From Brachypodium distachyon (lineage: Eukaryota > Streptophyta > Magnoliopsida > Poales > Poaceae): a stretch of 64,000 bases of DNA. Positions within the stretch are counted from its first letter, which is position 1. Each line of letters starts with the position of its first letter. This document shows positions 50,018 through 60,900 of the stretch, in pieces. The notes under the pieces are model-generated. The model worked only from the letters and a program-made list of their open reading frames with translations. It did no database searches and was not told the DNA's origin. The stretch covers positions 44,544,650-44,608,649 of the forward strand of contig NC_016134.3 of NCBI RefSeq assembly GCF_000005505.3. Direction: 5' to 3'. The position numbers and the translations under genes are program-made.

Positions 50018-50422
50018 CTGCTGCTGCTGCATGATTTCGAAACTGTAATATTACTGCTGTGTTCTGTGTTTGTGAGTGCATATATACATAAATAGATCGC
50101 TCGCGTCTATCGGTTTGGAAGGCGAAAGGAAGGAAAGACGATCGGTGTCGATGATGCTTGAAAATGAAGGATTCATGTAGAGAGATGTTGAGTGCATTCG
50201 CAGAACAATGCTGTATGAAGAAACTCGTTCTGAACTGAAATATCAATAGAAACACTTTTCAAACTGGACGAACGATAGCATGCACGCACGAACCTTCGGG
50301 CCATTTACATCGATCGCATTTGTTTCTTCCCGGTCAAACCTAAGCACACGTGCATGCAGAGATCCACCAATTTGGGGTCAACTTTCCTTGAGAAATGATG
50401 TCCTTCAATTAATTACTGTAGC
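50018..50422. other. TBL 3' UTR and spacer
   Basis: No gene. AT-rich 3' region of the TBL gene up to the T run that marks the LINE tail. Confidence 0.5.
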
Positions 50423-50454
50423 TTTTTTTTTTTGAGGGCGGAACTTTGCTTTAT

Positions 50455-53400
50455 TTAAGAAGCAACCTCGTAAGGTATACAATAACCATCCGGCGGATGG
50501 ACAAACCACACACGACGACCAATTTTTAAGAAGGAAGCCCCTCTAGCTAACTTATGAGAGTAAATTGCGTGTCGGGTCCTTAAACATGACAGGTAAATTA
50601 AGTTCCATCCATTAACTTGCAAACTTGAAAAACGAGACCTTAAACTTGACACGCCGGTTCATTTTAGTCCAAATCGACGAATTCGGGCTGAATTCGGCCA
50701 CGTTGGTAGCTAATGTGGACATGGTTGGCTCGGGCGGTTCTTTTCGTGAATATTTGGGCGATGGAATCTTCCATTTTAACCCTTTGGAAGAGTTAGGTGT
50801 CGAACCCATGGTCTAGCCCTCGCTTGGAGGAGGTGACAACTGCGGTATTTTCACAAAATACTCTTTCTCATCCTCTGACTATCCTCCCTGTGGCCACGAT
50901 ATGCTCTTATCCTCTAGGGCTAGGACATGGTAGAGTCGCCTCCCTCGCCGGTGAACCCACTTCGGCCCTACAACGGCGACGTTCTCGTGATCGGTGGCAG
51001 CCAAGGAAACGGGGGAGCCGACGGTGGCGGTGGTGTTGACTGCTATACGACGAAGCAGCTGGTGGCGCTTCTGAATCATCGGTTCAAGACTTTGAAGGAT
51101 TTGGCTTTGTGGACCGGGTACGAGACCTAACTCTTCATGGGGTTAAACGAATACTCCATCGCCTGAAAATTTGCAAAAAGGACCCCTTATGCCAGCCATG
51201 TCTAGGTTAGTTGCCAGCGTAGCTGAATTAATCATGAATTCGTTGATTTGGACTAAAATGAACCAATTTGCCAAGTTCAAGGTCTCGTTTTCCAAGTTTG
51301 CAAGTTAATGGGTGAAACTGAACATGACTGCCAAGTTTGAGGATCCGGCATGCAATTTCCTCTAACTTATGAGCATCCGCATTGGAATTCCTACTCTCAT
51401 GTCTAAACACACACGAACTAAAACTCTTCAACACAAACTGGATTTCTCTAGTGACTTGAGAGAACAGACCCTAACTCCGACCATTAATGGCCGTAACAGC
51501 CTCCAAGCAGTCCGAACCAACCACAAGCCGACGCACGTTAATATCCGCTGCAAGGGCTAGAGCCTCCCGGCATGCCATTGCTTCGAGAGTGGCCGGATCG
51601 GTGATCCCTTGATAGGTGACCGCCGACGCGCCCTGAAACAGTCCAGCGGCGTCGCGGGCGACTGCCGCAACAGCGCCCAGCCCTGCAGATTTCGCCACCG
51701 CCGCATCGACGTTAATCTTGGTGAACCCAGGCGGTGGGGCAAGCCATCGTGGCAGAGGAGCAGCAGGTCTCCTCTGCGGTAGTAAAGGCGCCACGGCCGG
51801 CATGATCTCCTCCAGGAACCTTTCCACAAAAGCGAAAGTGGAAATCAGACTTTGGAATAGGTTTTCATGGATCACCTTTCTTCGAGCATGCCAGATAGCC
51901 CACAAAGTGATTGTCATCTTGATAAAATCAGCATGCTTAAGGGAATCCAACATCACAAACAGCCACTGCTTTGCATCAGGTTCCGCAGTGCTCGCCATGT
52001 GTTCGGTGATTTGCTCGTCCACCAGCGCCCAGACGCAACGCGCCATGGTACAGGAAATCAAAGAGTGGCGCCAAGAGTTAGGCTCACCACAGATTGCACA
52101 CCTTGTGGTCTCCGGCATATGCCTGTGCGAGAGAACGTCACTCGTGGGCAGCGATTGTTTTGCAAGCCGCCACAGGAACACCCTGATCTTGGATGGGACC
52201 TTGACCTTCCACAAAGTAGTCCACTGCCTGCCCTCCAAATCTGACTTCGAAGAGCCCGGCTGGCCCTCGATTCAAGCTTCCCAATCTAGCTTCGTCTTCA
52301 CAAAGAGGCGATAAGCAGAACGGACACTAAATACACCGTTTTTCTCAAACTGCCAAGCCCAGAAATCATCTTGGACCCTAGTTGACAGCGGAATCGATAT
52401 AATCTCCTCCACATCCATGGGAAGGAAGAATTGGTTCAGCTTTCCCAAGTCCCAACTAGCCGTTGCTGAGTTGATGAAGTCACTCACACGAATGGGCGGG
52501 TCGGCATGGACACAGGCTGTCGGAGACAGCCTCGATGATCGCGGGAGCCAGTTATGGTTCCATGCATGAGTTGTGGATCCATCACCGATTCGCCTAATAA
52601 GGCCCTTCTTCAGCATGTCTCTCCCCTCCACAATAGAACGCCAGACCTGAGAAGGGTGGTTGCCAACCAATGCATCAAGGAAATCCCCATCCGGGTAGTA
52701 GACTACTTTGAGGATCCGAGCACTAAGAGTGTGCGGCTCCTGCAGAATCCGCCATGCCTGTCGGGCCAGGAGAGCAAGATTAAACAGCTCCATATCACGG
52801 AACCCAAGTCCACCATCAAACTTCGGTCGCGTCATTGTTTCCCACGAGACCCACGCTGTCTTGCGGGCGCCGGCTTTACTGCCCCACCAGAACTTCCGCA
52901 TGAGAGACTCAAGATGGAGACAGAGACCTCTCGGAAGTTTGAAACAGGACATAGAATACGTTGGCACTGCCTAGGCAATTGCCTTAATCAAAAACTCTTT
53001 GCCACCGGCCGACAAAGTTTGCTCCATCCAACCCTGCACCCGATTCCAAAGTCTGTCCTTGAGATATTTGAAAGCACCTCCTGTGGATCGGCCTACGTCT
53101 GATGGCATGCCGAGATACTTCTCACTCCGAGACTCTTGGTGTACTAGCAGAATATTTTTCACTTCCTGTCTAGTAGCTTCAGGGCAGCCCTTGCTAAAAA
53201 AGACAGAGGATTTGCCCATATTTACCCGCTGACCAGATGCATCACAATAGCGATCCAGCAGTTGTTTTGCTTCCGCATCACCCTCCGCACTTGCTTTAAT
53301 AAACAACATGCTATCATTTGCAAAGAGCAGGTGATTCACATCCGGAGCGGAGTGAGCCACTTTAATACCATTGAGACCAGATGACCTAAGAGAATTTAGG

Positions 53401-53679
53401 AGGCACGAGAGGCCCTCTGCTGCTATCAAAAACAAATACGGTGAGATAGGATCTCCCTGCCGTATGCCACGGCTGGGACGGAACTCATCAAGAGGGGAGC
53501 CATTGAACAACACCGAGAAAGAAACTGTACTCACGAGTCGCATGACCATGTCCACCCACCTTCTATGAAACCCCAGCTTGAACATAATTTCCCTGAGGTA
53601 GGACCACTCGACATGGTCATAAGCCTTCTTCATATCTAGCGTCAGAGCACAGGTCTGGTGTTTCTTCGCACTATTCCCC
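50455..53679 (-). pseudogene. LINE ORF2 (RT C-terminal half, zf-RVT, RNase H), broken
   Basis: All in one frame but with three internal stops: TAG at 52968-52970, TGA at 52272-52274, TAG at 51471-51473. Visible parts in order: MKKAYDHVEW (RT motif A), GIRQGDPISPYLF (motif B), HLLFANDSMLF (motif C), KFWWGSKAGARKTAWVSWE, a zf-RVT stretch (VFLWRLAKQSLPTSDVL with ICGEPNSWRHSLISC), and RNase H (FTKINVDAAVAKSAG, EAMACREALALAAD, GSDCLEAV). In motif C the usual Asp-Asp is Asn-Asp, so a catalytic carboxylate is lost. The RNase H end (HESRNSNADAHKL, then WFVHPPDG) is split by the inserted element. Inactive. Confidence 0.9.
50558..51362. mobile_element. Mutator-like non-autonomous element nested in the LINE
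   Basis: An 805-bp element starting GAGTAAATTGCGTGTCGGG and ending in the complement of GAGGAAATTGCATGCCGGA. It is flanked by a perfect 10-bp duplication TAACTTATGA (50548-50557 and 51363-51372). The inverted repeats are long: similarity continues for about 245 bp (50558-~50803 against ~51117-51362), leaving ~310 bp of unique, GC-richer centre. A GAG-AAATTGC terminus, long terminal repeats and a 9-11-bp duplication are typical of Mutator-like elements. An open frame of 67 codons (50927-51130, Gly-rich) spans the centre; no transposase. It may have captured host sequence. Confidence 0.85.
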
Positions 53680-53879
53680 GAGAATACCTATAGCTTAGGG
53701 TTTCTGGCGATCTCGTCGGCGATCGTCTCGTCGGCTGGAGCTCTCTCTGCTCTCGTGATCCACCTCCTCCCTCATTCCCAACTGGCACTCGGGCTGCTTC
53801 ACAGGGTCGACCTAGTCGACTGCCCGGCCTTGGTGCGGCGGAATTTAGGGTTTGAGATCAGATCTGTTCGTGCTCTGCA

Positions 53880-55126
53880 ATGGAGTCCTGGACGAAGGGA
53901 TCCGACTCCCTGCCGGATGCTGATCTTGATGCGTTGTTGGGGAAATTCAAGCTGCGTGATGATGAATTAGAAGGTGTTAAGGTGGAAGGGAAGACCATGT
54001 CCGATTTGAAGGAAGAGGCAAAGTGTCTGGCGCTGGGGAGGGTGGTCTCAAGTAGACCCTACAGTGTTAGTCTTTGTTCTCCAAGATGCGCTTTGCATGG
54101 GGTCCGGCACAGGAGATCAGTCTACGACCTTTTTGAGGATAACTTGTTCTTGGTCCAAGCGTCTTGCTTGGGAGATTGGAATAAGTTGATGGATGAGGGA
54201 CCCTGGAACTTCAGGGATTATGGAGTTGTTCTAGCAGAGTATGATGGTTTCTCTAGAACCAGCGAGGTCAACCTTAATAAGCTGCAGATGTGGATTCGGA
54301 TCCACAAGATCCCGCCGATGTTTCGTAAAGAAGAACTAATCAGAGGTCTGGCAGCCCGGGCGGGAAAAGTGTTGGTTGTGGTGCTTCGACCGGCAGTAAT
54401 GGGAGAAGTTTTTGCCCGAGTTAGGGATGTGTTCGATGTAACCAAACCTCTTACACGTGTGCGGTGCTATCCCCGGAGGGGAAATCTGACATTATCCTTC
54501 GAGTTACCTATGAGAAGGTCCCGAAGTTCTGTGAAATCTGTGGTCTCTTAGGATATGTCCTCAAGGAATGTGGCAATGGCGTTTGGGCCGAGAAGGATAA
54601 GCAATATGGGGATTGGATGTTGGCCGACACTAGCTGGAACAGGGCAAAACTCCAGCGACCATACCCTGATCACTCTGAGCCGTCTGGTGGCTAAGGCCGT
54701 GGCTATACCCGGAGTGGCAGGACCGAGGGAAGGGGTGCAGGCAGAGAACAGGCGATGCCAAGGAAGCAGGAGAATCGCAAACGCTCTTCGGGAGACGCGT
54801 CCCTGGAATCAAGCCCATCAAAAGTCAATAAACCACCTGGCCTGCTTACTTACAAGCCGAAGGGAGGTGAGAGCCCTGCCAAGAAGAATCTGGAGTTGTC
54901 CCTGGCGACTGGTGAGAATTTCGACAAGCAATTGATGGTGGTACCTCCTCCGCCTCCAAAGTATGTGGCTCCTAGAGATAAGAAGATGCCAAGAAGGGCA
55001 GTGAGCACACTGCGTCTGAAGCAATCACTAGCAATCAGGCGGCCTCCGCTTCGGAGGACTGCCAGACCCAATGAGTATTTTAGTGTGGAACTGTCGGGGC
55101 TTGGGCAAGGCCGCGACAGTTCGTGA
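53880..55126 (+). pseudogene. LINE ORF1 (DUF4283 / zinc-knuckle protein), broken
   Basis: It starts MESWTKGSDSLPDADLDALL. It has a DUF4283-type RNA-binding region (LVQASCLGDWNKLMDEGPWN; LNKLQMWIRIHKIPPMFRKE) and then a CCHC-type knuckle whose His is replaced (CEICGLLGYVLKEC, Tyr where GH is usual). A frameshift near 54460 moves the frame, and a TAA at 54692-54694 interrupts it before the basic C-terminal part (KRSSGDASLESSPSKVNK). It overlaps the start of ORF2 by about 55 bases. Confidence 0.8.
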
Positions 55127-57630
55127 ACTTCGCGACGTCGCCAGGGATTGTGCCCACTGATTCTCTGTGTAGTGGAAACTCAGCTACAGAAGGATCGTGT
55201 CGAGTGCTTAGCTGGTAGTTTAGGTTTTGATAATTCGTTTTCTGTTTCTAGCTCAGGCCGCAGTGGCAGAATTGGGCTGTTTTGGAATAATTCAATAAAG
55301 CTGGAGATTTTACCTTACTCGCAGTATCATGTTGATGCGGTTGTAAGGGAGGGGAACTATGACCCTTGGAGGTTTACCTGTGTGTACGGTGAGGCCCAAG
55401 CTAGGGAGCGACATAAGACTTGGGATATGCTAAAGTTTATTCGCTCCTCGAATGACTTACCATGGTTCTGCATGGGTGATTTCAATGAAGTTCTGCACCG
55501 AGATGAACATGTTGGTGTAAGCGAACGTAGCCACGCCCAGATTCGGGCGTTTCGGGAAGCTGTAGACGTCTGTGGGTTCCAGGACCTCGGTTATATTGGA
55601 ACGCCATGGACTTTTGAGAAGCGCGTTGCTGGCGGCTCCTACTGTCGTGTGCGACTGGACCGGGCGCTGGGCTCTTCGGCCTGGTGTGCGCGCTTCCCCG
55701 AGGCCGTCCTGCACCACCTTACGGCGGCCTCGTCTGATCATTGTCCGATCATGCTTCAGCTAGTTCCGCAAAGCACGAGAGGAAATAAAAAGAAGAAAGT
55801 GTTCAGGTATGAACTAATGTGGGAAACTCACAATGATTTTGCCCCAATGTTTCAGCAGGTTTGGACGTCGGAGGAGAAAGCTACCTCCATGCCTGATCTT
55901 AATGTGAAGCTCCAGAAGATGTCGGGCTCACTAGAATCATGGGGAGTTAATACTTTCGGCCACGTCCGAAAGGAGATACGGAAGCTGAGCAAGGACCTGG
56001 GGGAGTTCCGTGCTGCACCGAACCGCCAGGGACCTGCGCATGGCGAGCTGAAAACTGTTGATCGCCTCAATGAGCTCCGAGGCTGCGAGGAGATCATGTG
56101 GCGCCAGAGGTCTCGGATCGACTGGCTCTCAGCGGGAGATAAGAATACTCACTTCTTCCACCAACGGGCTAGCAGGCGCAAGAAAAAGAATAAAATTTCT
56201 AAGCTTGCCCGTCCGGATGGTGTTATGATCGAATGTCCCACTGAACTTGGTCAGCTCACAAACCAGCTTTTTGGGGATCTGTTCACTTCGTAAGGAGTTC
56301 AAAATGGATGTTGTGCTGGATGCAGTGCCTGTGAAGGTGACTGAAGATATGAATGCTGACTTGGTTGCGCCGTTTAGTGCGCAGGAAGTGAAGACTGCTT
56401 TGTTTCAGATGTTCCCTACCAAGACGCCTGGGCCGGACGGGTTCCCTGCCCACTTCTTTCAGCGCCATTGGGATATCTGCGGGGAGGAGGTCACTCTGGC
56501 TGTTCTCCGAGTTCTCAATGGTGATGATGACCCATTTATTGTTCTAATTCCGAAAGTGACATCGCCGGTTGAGTTGGGCCAATTCAGGCCCATAAGTCTC
56601 TGCAATGTGATCTACAAAATTGCCTCAAAGGTGCTTGCGAACAGACTGAAGGTGATTTTGCCGGATATTATTTCTCAAGAACAATCTGCCTTTGTTCCGG
56701 GTCGGTTAATCACTGACAACATCATTGCTGCTTATGAATGTCTCCACTTCATGAAGCGGAATAGTGCGAAGAAACATGAGACATGTGCTCTGAAGCTAGA
56801 TATGAAGAGGGCTTATGGCCGTGTCGAGTGGTGCTACATCAGTGAAATTATGTTCAAGCTGGGATTTCATAGAAGGTGGGTGGACATGGTCATGCGACTC
56901 GTGAGTACAGTTTCTTTCTCGGTGTTGTTCAATGGCTCCCCTCTTGATGAGTTCCGTCCCAGCCGTGGCATACGGCAAGGAGATCCTATCTCACCGTATT
57001 TGTTTTTTTATAGCAGCAGAGGGCCTCTCGTGCCTCCTAAATTCTCTTAGGTCATCCGGTCTCAATGGTATTAAAGTGGCTCACTCCGCTCCGGATGTGA
57101 ATCACCTGCTCTTTGCAGACGACAGCCTGCTGTTTATTGAAGCAAGTGCGGAGGGTGATGCGGAAGCAAAACAACTGCTGGATCGCTATTGTGATGCTTC
57201 TGGTCAGCGGGTAAATATGGGCAAATCCTCTGTCTTTTTAGCAAGGGCTGCCCTGAAGCTACTAGACAGGAAGTGAAAAATATTCTGCCAGTACACCAAG
57301 AGTCTCGGAGTGAGAAGTATCTCGGCATGCCATCAGACGTAGGCCGATCCACAGGAGGTGCTTTCAAATATCTCAAGGACAGACTTTGGAATCGGGTGCA
57401 GGGTTGGATGGAGCAAACTTTGTCGCCCGGTGGCAAAGAGGTTTTGATTAAGGCAGTTGCCCAGGCGGTGCCAACGTATTCTATGTCCCGTTACAAGCTT
57501 CCGAGAGGTCTTCGTCTCCATCTTGAGTCTCTCATGCGGAAGTTCTGGTGGGGCAGTAAAGCCGGCGTTCGCAAGACAGCGTGGGTCTCGTGGGAAACAA
57601 TGACGCGACCGAAGTTTGACGGTGGACTTG
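55071..57630 (+). pseudogene. LINE ORF2 (endonuclease plus reverse transcriptase), broken and truncated
   Basis: The ATG at 55071 begins MSILVWNCRGLGKAATVREL, the N-terminus of an APE-type endonuclease. A 1-base loss near 55156 shifts the frame to 55148-56293 (VETQLQKDRV, FTCVYGEAQARERHKTWD, WFCMGDFNEVLHRDEHVG, SSDHCPIML). After a TAA at 56291-56293 the RT continues in another frame: TKTPGPDGFPAHFFQRHW, FIVLIPKV, FRPISLCNVIYKIASKVLANR, SAFVPGRLITDNI, LDMKRAYGRVEW, GIRQGDPISPYLF. Extra T's near 57002 and a lost T near 57238 add two frameshifts. Motif C is intact here (LLFADDSLLF), unlike in the minus copy. RT is cut at 57630; zf-RVT and RNase H are missing. Confidence 0.88.
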
Positions 57631-57999
57631 GGCGTGATTCCTACCAAAGGCCCAAGTAAGCCCAAGTCCCTGCGTTGAATTCTGGCCGGCCTTCAAAGCG
57701 GTACGGTTTGAGCCCATACCGGCCCAGAAGTTCTCAGCAACGAAATAAGGCCGGGCTGGGCTGCCCATCTGTCCGCAGAGGCTAAAAAAAAACAATCTGT
57801 CCGCAGAGGACCCGAAGCCCGCCTCGGGCGTTCGCCTGCGCAAGCCAAGCTCTATCCGAGCTTTGGAGGTTTTTAAACCCTCCTTCGTCTCGGCTCGGCC
57901 GCGAGCGCTTCCAAATTTCCAATCCACTCCTCTTCCACCTCCCGGAGCAAGTCTCCTCCTCCTCCTCCTCCCCTCACCCTCACCCCACCCCACCGGCCA
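57631..57999. other. Promoter and leader of the Alfin1-like gene
   Basis: Unrelated to the LINE. It becomes GC-rich and then C/T-rich (CTC repeats at 57950-57970) before the ATG at 58000. The LINE end lies only ~370 bp upstream of this start codon. Confidence 0.5.
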
Positions 58000-60900
58000 A
58001 TGGACAACGGCGGCGGCGGCGGCATGATGCGGGCGACGGGGCAGGGGGCGGTGCGCCGCACGCCGGAGGACGTCTTCCGGGACTACCGCGCGCGCCGGGC
58101 CGGCCTCATCAAGGCCCTCACCGTAGGTAACCATCCGTCTCCCCTTTGTTCCTTGGGTTCTGCTTGTTGCTGTTGTTTTTTCTTCTTCTCTCCGCCGGTC
58201 CCCGTTTCTAGGGTTTCGGGAATTCTGACTGCTTTTTCCCGCTTGCTCGTGGTTGTTTCGCAGATGTGGACAAGTTCTACCTGATGTGCGACCCAGGTGA
58301 GCTCCCCCTCTCCGCTCCTCCAATCCGATTCGTTTACTCTGCGCTGGGAATTGCTGGGTTCGGCGGATTCTACCTGTGGCTCTCCGGGCTGGAGTTTATC
58401 GGTTTCCTTCTGAAAATAAAGCATTTCTCTAGGGTTTTCTAGCGGGCACGGGCCATTATGGAGCACACTTCGTCTAAATTTGCGGATTTTCCCCCCAGAA
58501 TGATGCTGTTAACTTCGCGTATTTGGAATCCATGACTCCAAATTTGAGGGTTCCGGCGGCCGAGCGGGAATTTTCTCAGCAATTTCTTCGGTCCTTGTCC
58601 CGCCGGAATATTTAGTTGGTCCTGGTACTGTTCATCTGAGGAGGGAAAGCTGGAATCCTTATCTTCTGATGAATTGGTTGACTACACAGTCAGGCCACTC
58701 ATGGGACAGGGATGTGCAGTTGTGTATTTACTGTTATGCCCCTGGACAACGATTTCTATTGTAATGATGCAAGGGGACAGGGGTAATTTCGGGATGGCCT
58801 GATTTCTTTTGCATGTGGGAGGGGGAGTGGCGGGCGAGAAACTGACAGTAATAGACAAATACTTGTTAAAGTAATAGTGCAAACGGCAGATAAGTACACT
58901 GGTGCTTCCACTGCTACATAATTCTTTGGGCAATAATTATTATATAATGGTAGTGTCAGGATAAAAGGGTGTGCTGTGTGCATAAACATTTCTTCTTTTG
59001 GAACTTCAGAAGTGGTCGCACCTGTTCTGTTCAGGAGATGCATGTCAGGATAAAAGGGTGTACTGTGTTCTGTTTTGGAACGCTAATAGGGCAGATGAAG
59101 AAATATGGTCATAAAGAAATTTCGGGGGGAAATATGGTCTGGTCATAAAGAAATATAAGTTGTTTATGGGACACTGAAATGGGCAGATGAGACCATCGCA
59201 CATATATACTGTACTTGAGCCGTTTGTGTTTACTTGTCATTCTTAACCGTAGCTTTATTGAAAGTTACCAAAATGCCCTTTATAATTGTCAAGTAGGCTA
59301 GTTTTTCTGGAAGGCACTCCGGAATAAGCTGGATGAGCTTATCTTTATTCTGCAATTGCATGCACCACTCCTATAATGGTTTATCAGGAAACGAAGATCT
59401 ACAACTTCTCACATCCACAGGTCATTATAAAACTGCACTTTGTGCATTTTTAGAAAACTCTGAGTATTCATAAATGTACAACATGCTATCAAATGTGAAA
59501 CTATATCTTTTTATTATATAAAATGTCGAAGCTGTACGCTACATAAACATACAGAGCATGTCCATTTTGTTAATTGATCCTGTTTTGGAACATCTTTCGT
59601 GTTCCAGCCGATGTAACTGGTGTGCCAATGTGGCACCATAACCAATACTTATGTGGTCTAATTCTGTATACCTAAATTCTTGTAAATGTTAATTAAGTTT
59701 GCTAGCTTCGACTATCAATCCCACACCTCTACAATTGTTCACTCATTTCTGTTTCCACTTAAAACGTAACTAGTTAATGAGAATGAGTTTGTACCTTGCA
59801 TAAAACACACACAAATGCTTATACCCTAGTCACTCTTTTCATTTTGTATAATAATGAAAATTTTGTTTTCTGAAGACTATAAGGCTATGAATTTTCAGCA
59901 ACGAATTACTAAGTACACAGCAAGTAAAATGAAGAGCTGTTACCCATTTCACTTGCTGGAAGATTGTTCATGAGTTGAGTTTTCTATAAGCTTCAAATTC
60001 ACTATGTCAGAGAATCTAAGCTTCAGAATTCAACAGATAACTTACCATGTTTATATGGATTCTTGCTTGGAAAAGAGTATTCTACTCTGTTCCTAATTAA
60101 TTGGTGCCGGAAATTTCGCAAACAAAACCCTTGCTGTTTCCCGAAATCGACCTGCAGCCCACGTTCTACCAGAACTTTTGCAGTCCACGTTCAATTGAAG
60201 ATGTATACTGCAGGTTGATTTCGTAAATTAATAGGGGCTTTTTTGCAAAATGTCCGGCGCCAATTACTTGGGAACGGAGGGAGTATTTGTGATGCACAAA
60301 TTGCTTACTGCCTGGAAGTGTTATAAGGCGTGCCTGAAAACTTATGTGCATTTTTAGGTGGAAGAGGCTTATGAAATTCCAAAGAATGTTCTCTTTTTAT
60401 GGTATAAAAACGATACTCGCTCTGTGTGTCACAATCCTTTAGGACAGTAACACAGTCTCCGACGTGACAATTTGACCATTGATTTCTTCCAAAATATCTT
60501 GCTTAAAATAGCAATAATTAAACATTATCAATATATACTTTATGACGGAGCGTATGGTATAAACTTGATGCTGCCTATGTTGGCAATTCATTCTATATTA
60601 ATAGTCAAACTTTGAAATATTTGACTGGCACAGATTCGTAAAACACCTGTATGGTGACATGGAGGGAGTACTGAATTTTCCCGATTGGTGTGTGTTATTC
60701 AGATAATGAATTATCCTGGCTTTTCTTTGTGTGTATGGTTGGTTAGATAAGTCTGTTCTTTCGTTTCTTCATTGTCTTATTTCAATTGGTTGAATCTGTC
60801 ATTCATGTTATTGTTCCATTTATTTGTGGTTATAGAATACAGAGTTTCAGCTATTTTAAATCTTGCTTTGACCTATTGCTTCATATGTTTGGTTATAAAG

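Larger units (their letters stand above)
50423..53679 (-). mobile_element. LINE (L1-clade) 3' portion, minus strand, 5'-truncated
   Basis: The element ends with an A tail (11 T's at 50423-50433 on the plus strand) preceded by ...TAAATAAAGCAAAGTTCCGCC. Read from 53679 downwards it carries the second half of ORF2: reverse transcriptase from motif A onward, a zf-RVT segment and an RNase H domain. It starts abruptly at 53679, directly against the 5' end of an oppositely oriented copy of the same family. It is interrupted at 50558-51362 by a Mutator-like element. No target duplication links its tail side (50422) with the far side of the plus-strand copy (57631). Confidence 0.9.
53680..57630 (+). 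mobile_element. LINE (L1-clade) 5' portion, plus strand, 3'-truncated
   Basis: It begins GAGAATACCTATAGCTTAGG with a 5' UTR of ~200 bp, then ORF1 and ORF2 up to the middle of the reverse transcriptase. It stops abruptly at ...GGTGGACTTGGG (57630) with no A tail, followed by unrelated sequence. Bases 56757-57630 are the inverted counterpart of about 53679-52800, so the two segments form an inverted repeat of ~875 bp with ~3.1 kb between the arms. Confidence 0.9.

Noticed and set aside
57532..58323. 263-codon minus-strand frame
   Set aside because: It is antisense to the end of the LINE and the first exon of the Alfin-like gene, and is explained by GC content.
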